From Gigaspora margarita (Eukaryota > Glomeromycota > Glomeromycetes > Diversisporales > Gigasporaceae), in NCBI GenBank assembly GCA_009809945.1, contig WTPW01000021.1, forward strand, positions 385,966 to 449,965: a stretch of DNA of 64,000 bases. The letters are read 5' to 3'. Under the pieces are notes generated by a model. It did not search any database, was not told where the DNA came from, and saw only the letters and a list, made by a program, of their open reading frames with translations. Below are positions 1 through 11,762 of the stretch, one piece after another; position 1 is the stretch's first letter, and each line of letters begins with the position of its first letter. The translations under genes were made by a program, and so were the position numbers.

Positions 1-111
1 TTTTGTTAATTGTAAGTATATGTTTTTAGCAAATTGTTACATGCATGATGTCAAGTAAATGTTATGTCAGGGAAATAGCTGTTGAAAAATCATACTATAA
101 CCTTAAACAAC

Positions 112-1140
112 TACTAATCCTATGACTGCTCTTGAATATACTATGGGAAGAGGCAGTAAAAATCCTTTATTAAAATTGATTTTTATTATGATAATAAACC
201 CAAGACCCCATGACCTGAATAGAAGAATTCGAATGAGCTGCTAAAGCTAACTACTAGAGTCCTGCTTGACAATTAGAACTAGCTTTTGCTTATATAAAGA
301 ATAATCCTCAAGAATAGCTTACTAGTCTTGAGCAAGTACCAACTCACTTTTATAATAAAAATTATAGGAATAATAATATTGTTAGCTTCTTCCACATCTT
401 CAAAAAAAATTCAGTATTACAAAGCAAAAAGCTACTTGGCAAAAATAACTGTTTGAAATTAAACAAGGCACAGATACCGTTAACACCTACATTAGCCATT
501 TTAAACAATTTAAAGAAAGAATGCATCCAACTAATATCTTCTCTACTTCAGTTATGATCCAATTTTTTATTCAAGAACTTTGCCCAGAATATGCTATAAA
601 TATCCAAGCTGCTAGATGATGCTATTGCTGGAGTATAAAATAGAAACTAGTCAAATAATAACTTCTGACTATAAGCCAATAATACTAACCAAGCCATTGA
701 ACAACTTACATAACAAATTATAAAGCTTAGCTTTAATCTTGTTAAAAAACAAACTGCCCCATCTTCTACTTCTGCTTATTATTCAGACAGGAAGCTGGCA
801 ATGCTATCTGCTATTATTGCAATCAAAAAGGACATTTTATTTAAAATTGTCACACTCAGCACCAGGATAATAAAAGGAACTACCAAGAATACCAATCACG
901 AGGCCAAAGTAATAATTACTTATCTAGAAGCAACTAGTCCTACAACAGATCCAGTCTTATAACTGAAGTAGGTCTAGAGACTAACACTATAATAATTACT
1001 CTGAATATAACTGACCCCAAAGCTAAAGTTAGTTATGTAATAAATATAGAGATGACTAAAGCTACTGATTCTCCAATTAGTCCAGATCCAGAAATCAATC
1101 TTCTATCCCTTACCCTGTAATGTATATGCTATTGATACTG
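112..1140 (+). pseudogene. gag remnant of the old gypsy copy
   Basis: Aligns base for base with the gag domain of the younger copy (about 8590-9660). The stretch around 200-560 matches its Retrotrans_gag-type domain, but tryptophan and arginine codons have become stops, for example TGG to TAG and CGA to TGA. The tail near 780-860 retains a damaged CCHC knuckle region and 860-1110 the serine/arginine-rich tail. It is non-functional. The identification rests on homology to the second copy in this window. Confidence 0.7.
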
Positions 1141-1209
1141 CTAATAACCATATTTATGAGCAGTCAAATCTTTTTTTGTCAATACAGACATCTACTTACA
1201 CCACTTTTG

Positions 1210-3165
1210 TTAAGTGTAATATCAAGATCAAAGAAAAACCTTAATATGCTATAAATGATAGTAGTGCTATAATTAGCATGATCTCACACCAAGTTGTAAA
1301 AGAACTTGGATTAAAAATTGAAGCTTCTTCTACTAGCTTTATTGTATCTACTACTGGATCTTTAGTTTGATCTTTAGGAATTATCAAAAATTTACCTATT
1401 AAAATAAAGAAACCACTATTCCTTTAGATGTAGAAGTCATGAATGCTACTTTCTATTCATTGCTTCTAGGCAATAACTGGTCTTAGAAAGTTGATGCTAA
1501 CTATAGCTGATAAAACAAGGCTTATACTTTTCATTGGAACAGAAAGAAGATTCATGTACCTACTACATATAAAGATGACCAACCCCTAACTGCTCAACCC
1601 ACTATAACTAATAAAAAAGATTTAGAAAAATTTGAGCAAGAATATTTTAGTTCAAAAGAAGCCTACTTAGTTAACACAGAACCAGATATATGAACAACTA
1701 TTATTCGCAGACCCAGACCCAGTACATCCTTCTCCAACCAAAATGTGAATGCTGTTACTTTTACAATTATCTATATACTAATTGTTCTAACAATAAATGT
1801 TACCATTGTTATTGATATGAACACCTTGCTACCTATTGTTCTAGGCAGGCCCCTAAATGGAATAATTGTAAAGCCTGTTTTTAACCTGAACATTTGTACA
1901 AGAACTATCCAGAGAATCAATATTACTAATACAAACAATATGGACACATTAGAGCCAATTGCCCCCAAATGATCCAGAAACTAGAGAACAAAAGATAACA
2001 ATATAGTTGCAACCCCCAGGATGTAAATGCTCAATGCCTTTCTAATCACTTTCTATTATGAACCAACTACTGCTGTCAATGCAAGATACTCCAGAAACCA
2101 GAAGATATTAACCCACTGGACCAAACAATAATTTGTAAGAGATTTTGGATTGACTTCTACAGGGCTTTGAATTGTGCTAACTCTCAAAGTATTAAATTCA
2201 CAGATAGTAAAGGTAGTGGAATGCTAACAGAATGTATGCTTTGCAAAGAACAAGGCACTAGACCCAAATGTTTAAACTCAATTCTATTCAAGAGGACACT
2301 TGATTTTGTAGTCTTGAATACCTCTATGCCTACAAGGCTGCCCAAGATATTGAATATAACCCAATTTACAATTTATAGATCCAAAAACATTACTATACAG
2401 AGTCTACTAGAAATGCTGAACATAGCTATGATCTCAACCAAAGCTGAATCTTTCATTTAGCCCAGATTCAGATTGGAAAAGCAATGAAGATCTAGCTCAT
2501 GCCCTGGAATCTCAATTTAATGACCATTCTAATCAGGACTATACTTATGATAAAGTAAATACCATCATAAGAGCTTCTTATATACAATTATCAGAAACAG
2601 AAGAACAAATATCTCAAAGAATTCTTGCTAAATCCTTTGATATAAGTCATCCTGACTTTGATAAAAGGAAAGGTATAAAAACTTGCAAAGAAACTTTGCA
2701 GGAACTGCTGGACTTTGTAAAGCATGTATAATAGTCAAAACAAATGATAAACTTAAATAGTATAAAAATTTATGCAAGGAATGCTATAAGAATGCTAACC
2801 CACTTCCAGATCCAGAAACCTTTCCTTCTTCTATCTCTCCAATACCTGAGACACATAAACTCATTGAATCTGATAATAGAGTTACCTATTATCACATCTA
2901 TCAAAACTGCTTTGCTAGTTATAGAATTAGCTAAACTGATTCAACTTATCTAGGAACAGATAGCCCAACAATCACAGATTATCACCCTTCTTCAGAAACA
3001 AGTCAAAACCTTTAAAAATTAGGACCAGAATATTAAGGCCTTACAGAATCAAATTACTTGCTTTGAAAATTTTTATTATTATCAATTAAGAGACTTGTAT
3101 ACTGAGTCTTCTGTTCCTATATCTGAGCCTAGTAACTGGAATACTTAAAATTTTTGAGTTATTTT
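1210..3165 (+). pseudogene. Protease and zinc-knuckle remnant of the old gypsy copy
   Basis: Around 1240-1480 the sequence matches the retropepsin domain of the younger copy (Asp-Ser/Gly-type active site region, then the LLLG region). From about 1735 to 2000 it matches the four-knuckle CCHC array, with several cysteines lost (TGT to TAT) and stops inside. A further cysteine-rich part and a glutamine-rich coiled region follow to about 3160. The block ends in the same AAATTTT-TGA junction as the younger copy, which argues that this junction predates both insertions. Confidence 0.7.
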
Positions 3166-4695
3166 GAGCATAATCAAAAACTACTTGAAGATCTAGACAA
3201 TTATAGACCCAAAAATATTTGAGAAATATATACAACTCAGAACATTAGCCCAAAAGTAGGACCCCTTACTACTAGCCAAGAACCCCAGTTTCAACAATTG
3301 CTTTTTGAATTTGCAAACCTCTTTGCAAAAGATATGATCCAACTAGGTAGAACTAACCTAGTTATATACCGAATATTTACAGATAATGTACCTCCTGTTA
3401 GTTTTTGACCTTATATAGTACCTCTTACTGAACAAATGTTTATAAATAAAGAAGTACAATGAATGTCGAATAATAAATTAATTAGAGAGTCCTCTAGCCC
3501 TTGAACCCCTTCTGTTGTACTTGTGAACAAGAAAAATGAAAGAAAAGATTTTATATAGGCTACCAGAAACTTAAATTTTTTAAATTTTTAAAAAATTTTG
3601 AATACTGTTATTAAAAGATTAGTATTCTCTATCTTGAATTAATAAAATGCTTGATTCTCTTACTAGAGTCATTTACTTTTTTACTTTAGATCTTATGAGT
3701 GGATATTAGCAAGTAAAAGTATACCAAGAAGGCAGAAAGAAAACTGCTTTTATAACCAGATATGGAATCTATAAATTTAATATTATGCCTTTTAGATTGT
3801 GTAATGCCTCTGCTACCTTTCAATGGCTCATAAATTAGATTTATAAAGGTATCGCTTACAAATATGTGGTAGTATACTTGGATAATACCAATATCTCTCC
3901 CAAACATTTGATGATTATATTAAACACCTAAGAGAAGTTTTTACAAGAATACATAATGCTGGATTGAAACTAAATATTGAAAAATCTAATTTCTAGATAA
4001 AATAATTACTTTCTTAAGTCATATTATTGAAGAAAAAGGATTCTCTCCAGATACAAACAAGATAACTGATATTCAATATATTCAATTTTCTTAAAATGTA
4101 AATTAGCTTTGATCATTTTTAGATCTTACTGGATACTATAGACAATTTATTAAATACTTCTCTTCTATCGCTCACTCTCTTAATCAATTGTTACATAAGG
4201 ATAACACTTATGAATAGAGCATTTAGTATTAAAAAGCTTTTGATAACTAAAGTATCAGTTGACTACTGCTCCTATTCTAATATATCCTGATTATAGAAAA
4301 GAATTTATTCTAGCTACAGATGCCTTCTATGAAGAATTTGGAGTTACCCTAAGTCAACTTTCGAATAATAAAAAAAAAACATTCTATTGTCTATGCTAGT
4401 AAAAGCTTGAAAAAGGAAGAAGTAAATTATGGTACCACTGAATTAGAATGTGCTACTATTGTATAGGCCATTGAACATTTCATAAATATTTTAGTACAAA
4501 CCATATTGCATTGATCACAGATCATTCTGGGTTAAAATCATTACAATCTAAAGAACATTTAGGTCATTGGATAATGAATCTCCAACCCTATTATTTTACT
4601 ATTATACATAAGCTAAGAAGAATCCATTCTAATGTTGATGTCCTCTCTAGACTACTGACCCAGATACATTTACCTATTGTTGACCCTATATGAAT
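3166..4695 (+). pseudogene. Reverse transcriptase / RNase H remnant of the old gypsy copy
   Basis: Matches 11762-13285 of the younger copy throughout. The RT palm motif region is visible near 3860-3890, with the YLDD motif damaged to YLDN. RNase H motifs (TDA near 4317, TDHS near 4518, VDVLSR near 4635) are still readable. Many frameshifts and stops occur; a spacer of extra T/A-rich bases near 3570-3600 is not in the younger copy. It cannot encode a working enzyme. Confidence 0.75.
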
Positions 4696-4795
4696 TTGGA
4701 CCAATATCAAAACCTTGTATAATACTTAGAATTAGATACTTTCTCCCTGACTTAATAAATAATGAACAGAGGACAATTATTAATCAATCTAAATG

Positions 4796-5137
4796 CAGTC
4801 AAACCTCCATAAATGCAATGTGTACAGACAAGTCTACAACATGCATTTAGGGAGGTATTGCATTTAGGGAGAGCCATTTAGATTGCAGCTTTAAAGAATA
4901 GATCATCATGTTTGTATAACTTCTACTAAAAATTGTATAACCAATCTTAAATACTAATATTTGATTGGCCACGTGCATTTAGGGAGATAGCATGATATAG
5001 AAAATTATTTGGAAGAATGTGCATTTACAGAATATAGAACGTCCATTTATCACTAATAATTTCTTACAGACAAGACAAAAACGTGAATTTAGAGAGGTAT
5101 TGCATTTATGGAGGTTGCATTTATAGAGGTCTGACTG
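4796..5137 (+). mobile_element. 342-bp MITE inserted in the old gypsy pol (CAGTC ends)
   Basis: Compared with 13380-13400 of the younger copy, the old copy is interrupted exactly here. The insert begins CAGTCAAACCTC and ends GAGGTCTGACTG, inverted termini flanked by a 2-bp TG repeat at 4794 and 5138. It contains many copies of a 'gcatttagggagg'-like motif. The same end and internal motif occur at about 36982-37340, so this is a repeated family. The CAGT ends and 2-bp duplication resemble Tc1/mariner MITEs, although the usual duplication is TA. Confidence 0.7.
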
Positions 5138-5149
5138 TGGTATGAAGTA

Positions 5150-6364
5150 AAAAATAAATTATTATATAAGCAAAATAGAAAGATTTAGATAAACCTATTC
5201 GAGTCATTAAATGGACAGAAGTTGAACCAATTTTGTACATGATGCATAGTCATTCTACTGCTGAACATTTAGAAACAGATGCTATGTATTATAAAATCTC
5301 AGAATGATATTATTGGAACCAGATGTTTAGAAATATTCAAAATATATTTGATTTTGTGAAATATTCCAAAAATGAGAAAAAAGTAAATAAAGAAACCTTT
5401 TCACCCTATCCAAGTAGGAAAAGCTTTTGAATATGTAGAAATAGATTTAGTTGGACCTCTCTCTATAATCTCTTGAAATAAATGCTATATTATTGTTACT
5501 ACTGATTACCCTACCAAATAGCCTGAAGCCAAACTATACTAGCTGCAGGTGCAGAAATTTTAGCTAAATTTATTTTTAAAAAAATTGTTTGTAGGCATGG
5601 AGTACTTAAGATGATAAACTTGGATAATAGAAAAAATTTTGTTTAGTAAATATAAGAATATTATTTAATAAGTTTTTAATAAAATATATATTCTACTCTC
5701 CCTATCATCTACAAACCAATGGTATGATTAAAAGATTAAACTGGACACTTTGCAACTCACTTGCCAAAGTTACAGAAAGTAATGAAGAATAGGACACCCA
5801 TATACCTGCTATACTATTTGTATAACATGCAACTACTGGATATACTTCTTTCTATTTGGTACTATAAATAGGCAGATAGAAGACCTGGGTTTGTTTTCAA
5901 CAAATTTATAACCCTATAATAGACCCTGGGTATAGTATGCAGTTGAGTGTTTATATCATATAGTGTAAAAATTTAAGATGCACATATACTTTGTGCAATT
6001 TAGTTTTTAAAAAAGAACCATATTTAATCAAAGAAGATTTTGCAATCTGCACTCAGGTATAGTACATAGTGGGTCTACTAGGACCCAAGCTATATATAGA
6101 TAGATTAGTAACTAGTTTGCTTATTTTTATACAAAATTTGGCTCAAGAATGCTTATTTTTGACCAAAATTTGCAAAATTTACTATTTAAAAATGCAATAT
6201 TTGGTGATTTTCTACCAAAATTTTTTTTTTGGTTTTTTTCTGACTGATTTATCAATAGCTTGGGGTCCTGGTCTACTATCTAGGAGGATCTTTTATATGG
6301 CCATTTATAGTATATAGATAACAAGCTATTTTACTAATTGAAACTGTAATTCCTATAGACCTAG
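5150..6364 (+). pseudogene. Integrase remnant (N-terminal and catalytic part) of the old gypsy copy
   Basis: Matches the younger copy's integrase region (13390-14180). The zinc-binding HHCC domain region is near 5230-5390 and the DDE core near 5440-5760. The third catalytic acidic residue reads lysine (GAA to AAA) near 5728. The block is interrupted by a separate insertion at 5879-6320 and then by the younger gypsy element at 6365. Its C-terminal continuation resumes at 16356. Confidence 0.7.
5879..6320. mobile_element. About 440-bp unidentified insertion in the old integrase
   Basis: The younger copy is continuous here (14130-14140) but the old copy holds about 440 extra bases, flanked on both sides by AGATA (5874-5878 and 6316-6320), a plausible 5-bp target duplication. 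The insert has no ORF of note and no clear inverted termini; it carries related phrases such as gacctggg and gaccctggg. A 5-bp duplication would fit an LTR-type solo element, but TG...CA ends are not evident. The element class is unknown. Confidence 0.5.
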
Positions 6365-6796
6365 TGTTATAGAATAGGTTGCTTGACCAAAGCGTAGTTT
6401 TACAGTTTTACAGTTTTACAGTTTTACAGTTTTACAGTTTTACCGTTTTACCGTTTTATAGTTTTATTATTATATTATATTTAGTATTTATTTAGCTTCG
6501 CAAAATGTATATAAACCCTAGCTTTTCTCCCTCCTCCACATCAGACTCAGATTCCCTCTCCTCTCCTAATGTTTACAAATAAATATCCTCTCTATATTCT
6601 ATCATATTATTATTAATAAAATATATCTTATTCCGATAAATATTCTCTTGCTCTTTGATAAATATATACTGAACCGCTCTAGTGAAGTAATATTCCACTT
6701 GCACACTGCTTCATATCTTCTCTGACCCTTACAAGATCCCTGTCACTGTGTGTTGTGTTGCAAGTACTATATTGAAGACAATAGTCACTTGTAACA
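6365..6796 (+). repeat. 5' LTR of the young gypsy element (432 bp)
   Basis: Ends are TGTTATAG and TTGTAACA. Near the start lies an 8-bp tandem repeat, ttttacag: five perfect units followed by three variant units (6398-6461). A TATA-like box (TATATAAA, 6508-6515) and an AATAAA (6578-6583) mark a likely Pol II promoter and a polyadenylation signal. Compared with the 3' LTR it has five fewer perfect repeat units and seven transitions. Confidence 0.93.
6508..6515 (+). promoter_or_regulatory. LTR TATA box
   Basis: TATATAAA lies about 145 bp into the LTR, downstream of the 8-bp repeat array and upstream of a C/T-rich stretch (tctccctcctcc). It is kept in the 3' LTR and, as gatatataaacc, in the old copy's LTR at 20420. 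Transcription start is inferred, not shown. Confidence 0.5.
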
Positions 6797-6799
6797 TTT

Positions 6800-6815
6800 T
6801 GGTGCCTTCTGGCGG
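6800..6815 (+). other. Candidate tRNA primer-binding site
   Basis: TGGTGCCTTCTGGCGG begins three bases after the 5' LTR end. The leading TGG would pair with a tRNA CCA end, and the TTTTGGTGCC context resembles primer sites in other gypsy elements. I could not assign the tRNA. Confidence 0.5.
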
Positions 6816-6919
6816 AAATCATTAAAAACAGCCAGAACCCTTAGGACCTTTTTCTCTTCTTACTACAAGGATATTTCTCTTGCCCCTTTTCTTTTCTATT
6901 AAGTTATTATTTTGGTTTA

Positions 6920-7054
6920 CCTGTCAAATTGAAAAAGATTCATTCAGAAGGGCATACTTGAAGCCTCTTGCTTTTGTAGCACTGGTATTTTCCTGTCGAA
7001 TTGAAAAAGATTCGTTCAGAAGGGCATACTTGAAGCCTCTGCTTTTGTAGCACT
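6920..7054 (+). repeat. Two-copy direct repeat (about 63 bp) in the retroelement leader
   Basis: Units at 6920-6983 and 6992-7054 differ at only three positions and are separated by 8 bp. They lie in the untranslated leader between primer site and first ORF, where packaging or translation signals usually reside. Function is unknown. Confidence 0.85.
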
Positions 7055-7212
7055 TTTATTGTTTAGTTATTTGTTATCTGTTATTTTCTTTTAGGCCCAG
7101 ATTGAAATTTTCTTACCTTTTCTTAGTATATTTTAACCCTCTTAGTATCTAACCTTTTTCTCTTTCCCTTGAAAAATTAAAATTCAAATTGCTTATCTTT
7201 TAGACCTTTTAT

Positions 7213-8349
7213 ATGAGTAGAGCTTATCAAATTCATTTAGAACAAATTGAAGCTCACGATCTTTACCATCCCTCTCCTCTTGCCACTGAAGTTATACAAG
7301 TTACCGACCCAGATTTATCTTGTCGCATTTGTTACCCACCTGTAGGATATCATCAAGCCTTCTGTCGCTTTTGGAATGAATACCGACTACATATTTTGCT
7401 CATCGTTATACTCAACAAACGGTTGACGCCCATTTTATTTTAACTCTTCCTCGAGATTACAATACTCTTAGAGCTGCTGCTAGGGACATTGTTTTTAGTT
7501 GCAGATACAATAATCCTCACCTTGACCCTTTAGCAGTTATTGCCGCTCTTCTTCGTGCCAATACTCATTTTACTCTTGCTCCTACTCTACCCTCTGACTT
7601 TGAAAGAAATGCTTTTGACGTCCATCTTGAAACCCCTGCTATTTCTACTCCAATACTTGGCCAAGTAATCGATAACCTTGATCATCTTTCTTCTATTACT
7701 CAAGGAACTGACGAAGAATTAGATTATCAAATTTCTCCTACCACTCGATCAATACATACCTTAGAACCAGAAGATCTAGATAATTTTGCTGGACCTTCTC
7801 GCACATCTTCTCTTTTACCCTACGACGAAGATACTACCCAAGTCCAATTTCCTCCTCGCATTCCACTTCCTTCTTCACCCTTCTCTGAAATTCGCCTTGA
7901 CCAACCTCTTACTCGACCTGATACTCCACCTCCTAATCCACTACCAAGATTTCTTCAAAATCTTAATCCTGCACAATATTTTCGACGAACTCCTCCACCA
8001 GTAACCACCCAACTACCAGTTGTAAACGAATTATACCAAGCTACTACAACTCCTAATACTACTCCTCTAACTGCACCTCCTTTACGTCAACAACTTTTTA
8101 TCCCACAACCTGCGCTTACTGGTTACCACATAGTTGAAGCACTTCCAGAACCTACTCCTCAACCAAATCTAACCAACGAACCTAATCTTCAAATCAATCA
8201 AGCACTCAACCCTACTCATCTTAACCTACCTCCTCTTCGAACTGACAATCGAATCCACTTACCTCAAGTTGAAGTTATTGAACCTCGAATAGTTGGAGCT
8301 TATCCAGAAGAAGCTAAAGAAGAAATAAAATTAGAAGATGTAAATTACA
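7213..8349 (+). pseudogene. Leader ORF upstream of gag (proline/leucine-rich), frameshifted
   Basis: An ATG at 7213 opens a frame containing SRAYQIHLEQIEAHDLYHPS and a short CRICYP motif. Near 7391-7397 the frame shifts by one base in a T run, and a second frame then stays open to about 8375. The second part is rich in Pro, Thr, Leu and Gln and looks disordered. It passes by another shift at about 8340-8350 into an acidic Glu-rich stretch that leads directly into gag. It is probably the N-terminal extension of Gag, or a separate ORF. I recognise no domain. One missing T restores the first junction, so this could be either a real lesion or an assembly homopolymer error. Confidence 0.55.
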
Positions 8350-9790
8350 AGAACAAGAAAACCTCAATGAAGAATTAGTTGAATTAGAAGAAGAAATCTC
8401 AGAAAAAGAAGCATCTGAAGAAGAAGAAGAAGTCCCAGAAGAACTAAATCAAGAAGAATTAGTTGAAACTGAAGAAGAACCCGAAGAACCTAATCCGGAA
8501 GAACTCAGATTTTCAGATTCAGAATCAGACGCTACTGTAGAAGACTCTGAACCTGAAAGAAATATGGCTGAAGATGCTATGAATGCTGCGGCTGCTGCTA
8601 TAACTGCTCTTGCTGATGCTATGGGAAGAGGCAGTGAAAAATCTCTTATGAAAATAGACTTCTAGCGTGGTGATGGAACCCAAGATCCTGTAACCTGGAT
8701 AGAAGAATTTGAACGAGCTGCTAGAGCTAACGATTGGAGCCCCGCTCGCCAACTAGAACTTGCTTGCGCGTATATGAAGGATAATGCTCAGGAATGGCTT
8801 ACTAGTCTTGAGCATGAGCCTACCCATTTTCATAACGAAGGCCATGACAATGAAGATATTGTTAGTTTTACCCATATTTTTAAAGAAAAATTTAGCACTA
8901 TCAAACAGAAAGCTACCTGGCAGAAACAACTCTTTGAAATCAAACAAGGCACAGATACTGTCGATACCTACATTAGCCGCTTTAAACGACTCAGAGAAAA
9001 AGTCGACCCCAGAGAAGTTTTTCCTGCCCAGTCATGATTCAATTCTTTATTCAAGGACTGCGCCCAGAATATGCTATAAACGTCCAAGCTGCTGAACCTG
9101 AAACCTTGGATAATGCGATTGCTAAAGCACGCAAATGGGAAACTGGACGAATAATGATCTCTGACCATAATGCAAATAATACTAACAAAGCTATAGAGCA
9201 TCTTACCGAACAAATTGCTAAGCTTAGTATCAATCTCACCGAAAAACAAGCTGCCCCTACTCCTACTCCTGCCTATTACTCTGACCAAAATAAAGACTGA
9301 CCCCAACAAGGAGCTACTAATGCTACTTGTTATTATTGTGGACAAAAAGGCCATTTTATCCGAAATTGTCATGCTCGATTCCAAGATAACAAAAGGGACA
9401 ACCAAGGATATCAATCCTGAGGTCGAAGTAATAATTACTCCTCTCGAAATAACCAATCCTATGACAGATCCAGATCCCGAAACCAAAGCAGATCCAGGGA
9501 CCGAAACTATAATAATAACCGCTCTGGATATGACCGACCCTGAAGCCGAAGTCAATCACGTGATAGATACAGAAATGACCAAAATTACTGATCCTCTGAT
9601 CGATCCAGATCTAGAAATCACTCTTCTACTCCCTACCCTCGTGATGTATACACAATCGATACTGCAAATGATTATACTTATGAGCAGTTTGAAACCTTTC
9701 TTGTGAATGAATCTATACGTACCTCTCTTGCTAGTTACTTGGCTCAAGAATCCAAAGCCACTCAGATCCAGACCCCAATCTATACCAACC
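8350..9790 (+). pseudogene. gag: capsid-like domain and CCHC zinc knuckle, broken
   Basis: After an acidic Glu-rich start the frame reads a Retrotrans_gag-type domain (about 8660-9150) with WIEEFERAAR, WLTSL, and FKEKF...YISRFKRL signatures. One CCHC nucleocapsid knuckle follows at 9328-9369 (C-x2-C-x4-H-x4-C), then an Arg/Ser-rich tail. Breaks: TAG at 8664 where CAG is expected, a one-base deletion near 9030, and TGA at 9298, 9418 and further on; most are single transitions. Gag would form the cytoplasmic particle and bind the RNA. Another frame change near 9785 leads into the protease. Confidence 0.8.
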
Positions 9791-11762
9791 TGTCAAATGT
9801 AATATCAAACTTCAAGGAAAACCTTACCATGCTGTAATTGATAGTGGAGCTGCTATTAGTATGATCTCTCACCAAGTTGTAAAAGAACTTGGATTAAAAA
9901 TTGAAGCCCCTTCNACCAGCCTTATAGTCTCTGCTGCTGGATCCTCCGTTCGCCCTCTTGGAATTATTAAAAATCTTCCAATTGAGATTGAAGGAACCAC
10001 TATCCCTCTTGATGTAGAAGTAATGAATGCTACCTCCTACTCATTACTTTTAGGTAATGACTGGTCACAGAAAGTAGATGCAAGCTACAATTGGAAAAAT
10101 AAAGCTTATACTCTTCGCTGGAACAAGAAAAAGATTCATGTACCTACTATCTATGAAAATAACCAACCCTTACCTACCCAACCTACACTTACCGATGAAA
10201 AGGATTTGAAAAGATTTGAACAAGAGTATTTTAGTCCAAAAGAAGCTTTTATGGCAGATACAGAACCAAATACCTGGACCACTATTACTCGCAGACCCAG
10301 ACCCAGTGCATCCTTCTTCAACCAAAAATGTGGACGCTGCTACTCCTACAATCATCTATACGCTGACTGCCCCAACAATGAGTGTTACCGATGTCATTGC
10401 TATGGACATCTTGCTGCTCATTGCTCTAGGCAGGCCCCTAAACGTAATATCTGTAAAACCTGTTCTCAACCAGGACATTTATATAAGAACTGCCCAGAAA
10501 ACCGCTGCTATCAATGTGGACAATATGGACATATTGGAGCTATCTGTCCTCAAATGACTCAGAAATTAGAAAATCAAAGATTTGAATGTGGTTGTGATCC
10601 CCAGGCTGTAAATGCTCAATGCCTTCCTCATTATACTCGACTACGAACCAACCACTGCTGTAAATGTAAGATACCCAAGAAACCAGAAGAGATTAGACCT
10701 TTGGACCAAACAATGGTATGCAATGGATGTTGGATTGACTTCCACTATGCTTTGGATCATGACCACCCCTGAAGCATTGAATTTTTCACCAATGGTAAAG
10801 GCAGAGGAACCTTAACCGAATGCAAACTCTGTAAAGAACAAGGAATTAGATCCAAGATGATTAAACTCAATTCTAGTTGAGACGATGTTCGATTTTGTGA
10901 CCTTGAACACCTCTATGCCTATAAGGCTGCCCGGGATATTGAATCTAATCCCAATTACAACCTCTGGACCCGAGTACATCATTATACAGAATCTACCAGG
11001 AATGCCAGACACAGCTATGATCTCAATCAAAGCTGAATTTTTTGTTTAGCCCAGATCCAGATTGGTAAAAGCAATGAAGACCTTGCCCATGCTCTTGAAC
11101 CTCAATATGATGATCATTCTAACCAAGGTTATACCTATGATGAAGTAAATGTCATTATGAGAGCCACCCATGTAGAAATAACAGAAACAGAAGAACAAAC
11201 ATTACAAAGAATTCTTGCTGAATCCTTTGATATGAGTTATCCTAACTTTGATAGAAGGAAAGCCATGGAAAACTTGCAAAGAAACTTTGCAGGAACTGCA
11301 GGCCTTTGTGAATCCTGTATCATGGTCAAAACAAATGATGAACTCTGACAACATGAAAATTTGTGCAAGGAATGCTATGAAGAAGCTCACCCTCTTCCAG
11401 ATCCAGAAACAGAAATCCTTTCTCCACCTACTCTCTCTATACCTGAAACACTTGAACCTGATGAATCTACTACACCCCCTGAACCAGAGTTACCTATTGT
11501 TGCACCCATCAAAACTGCCTCGCCTGTTCTGGAATCAGCTGAACTGATTCAACTCTTGCAGGAACAGATTCGACAACAAGCTCAAATTATTACCCTTCTT
11601 CAAGAACAAGCCAAAACTTTTGAACACCAGGAACAGACTATTAAAACTCTACAGGACCGAGTTCACTATTTTGAAAACTTTCACCATCGACTAAGGGACT
11701 TGTACACCGAGTCTACTGTTCCTATACCCGATTCTAGCAACCAGGGTACTCAAAATTTTTGA
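9791..11762 (+). pseudogene. Retropepsin followed by four CCHC knuckles and further Cys-rich modules
   Basis: The frame reads an aspartic protease: active-site DSGA at 9840-9851 and the distal LLLGNDW at about 10045. The frame then runs without a break into four successive zinc knuckles (C-x2-C-x4-H-x4-C; first cysteines at about 10330, 10384, 10450 and 10507), then extra Cys pairs (CGC, CCKCK, CNGCW), TECKLCKEQG, LCESC and LCKECYEEAH, and a Gln-rich predicted coiled coil (about 11535-11700). TGA stops at 10770, 10878, 11034 and 11346 are all compatible with lost CGA or TGG codons. It ends at TGA 11760-11762. Retropepsin matures Gag-Pol. A knuckle array placed after the protease is unusual and was not recognised from a named family. 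Confidence 0.75.
11753..11762 (+). promoter_or_regulatory. Candidate -1 programmed ribosomal frameshift site (A AAT TTT then TGA)
   Basis: In the protease/knuckle frame the codons are CAA AAT TTT TGA, so A-AAT-TTT fits the X-XXY-YYZ slippery pattern, with the stop directly after it. A -1 slip continues in exactly the frame used by RT (12020 frame). The same bases and phase are kept in the old copy at about 3149-3158. A downstream stimulatory hairpin or pseudoknot was not resolved by eye. Confidence 0.5.
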
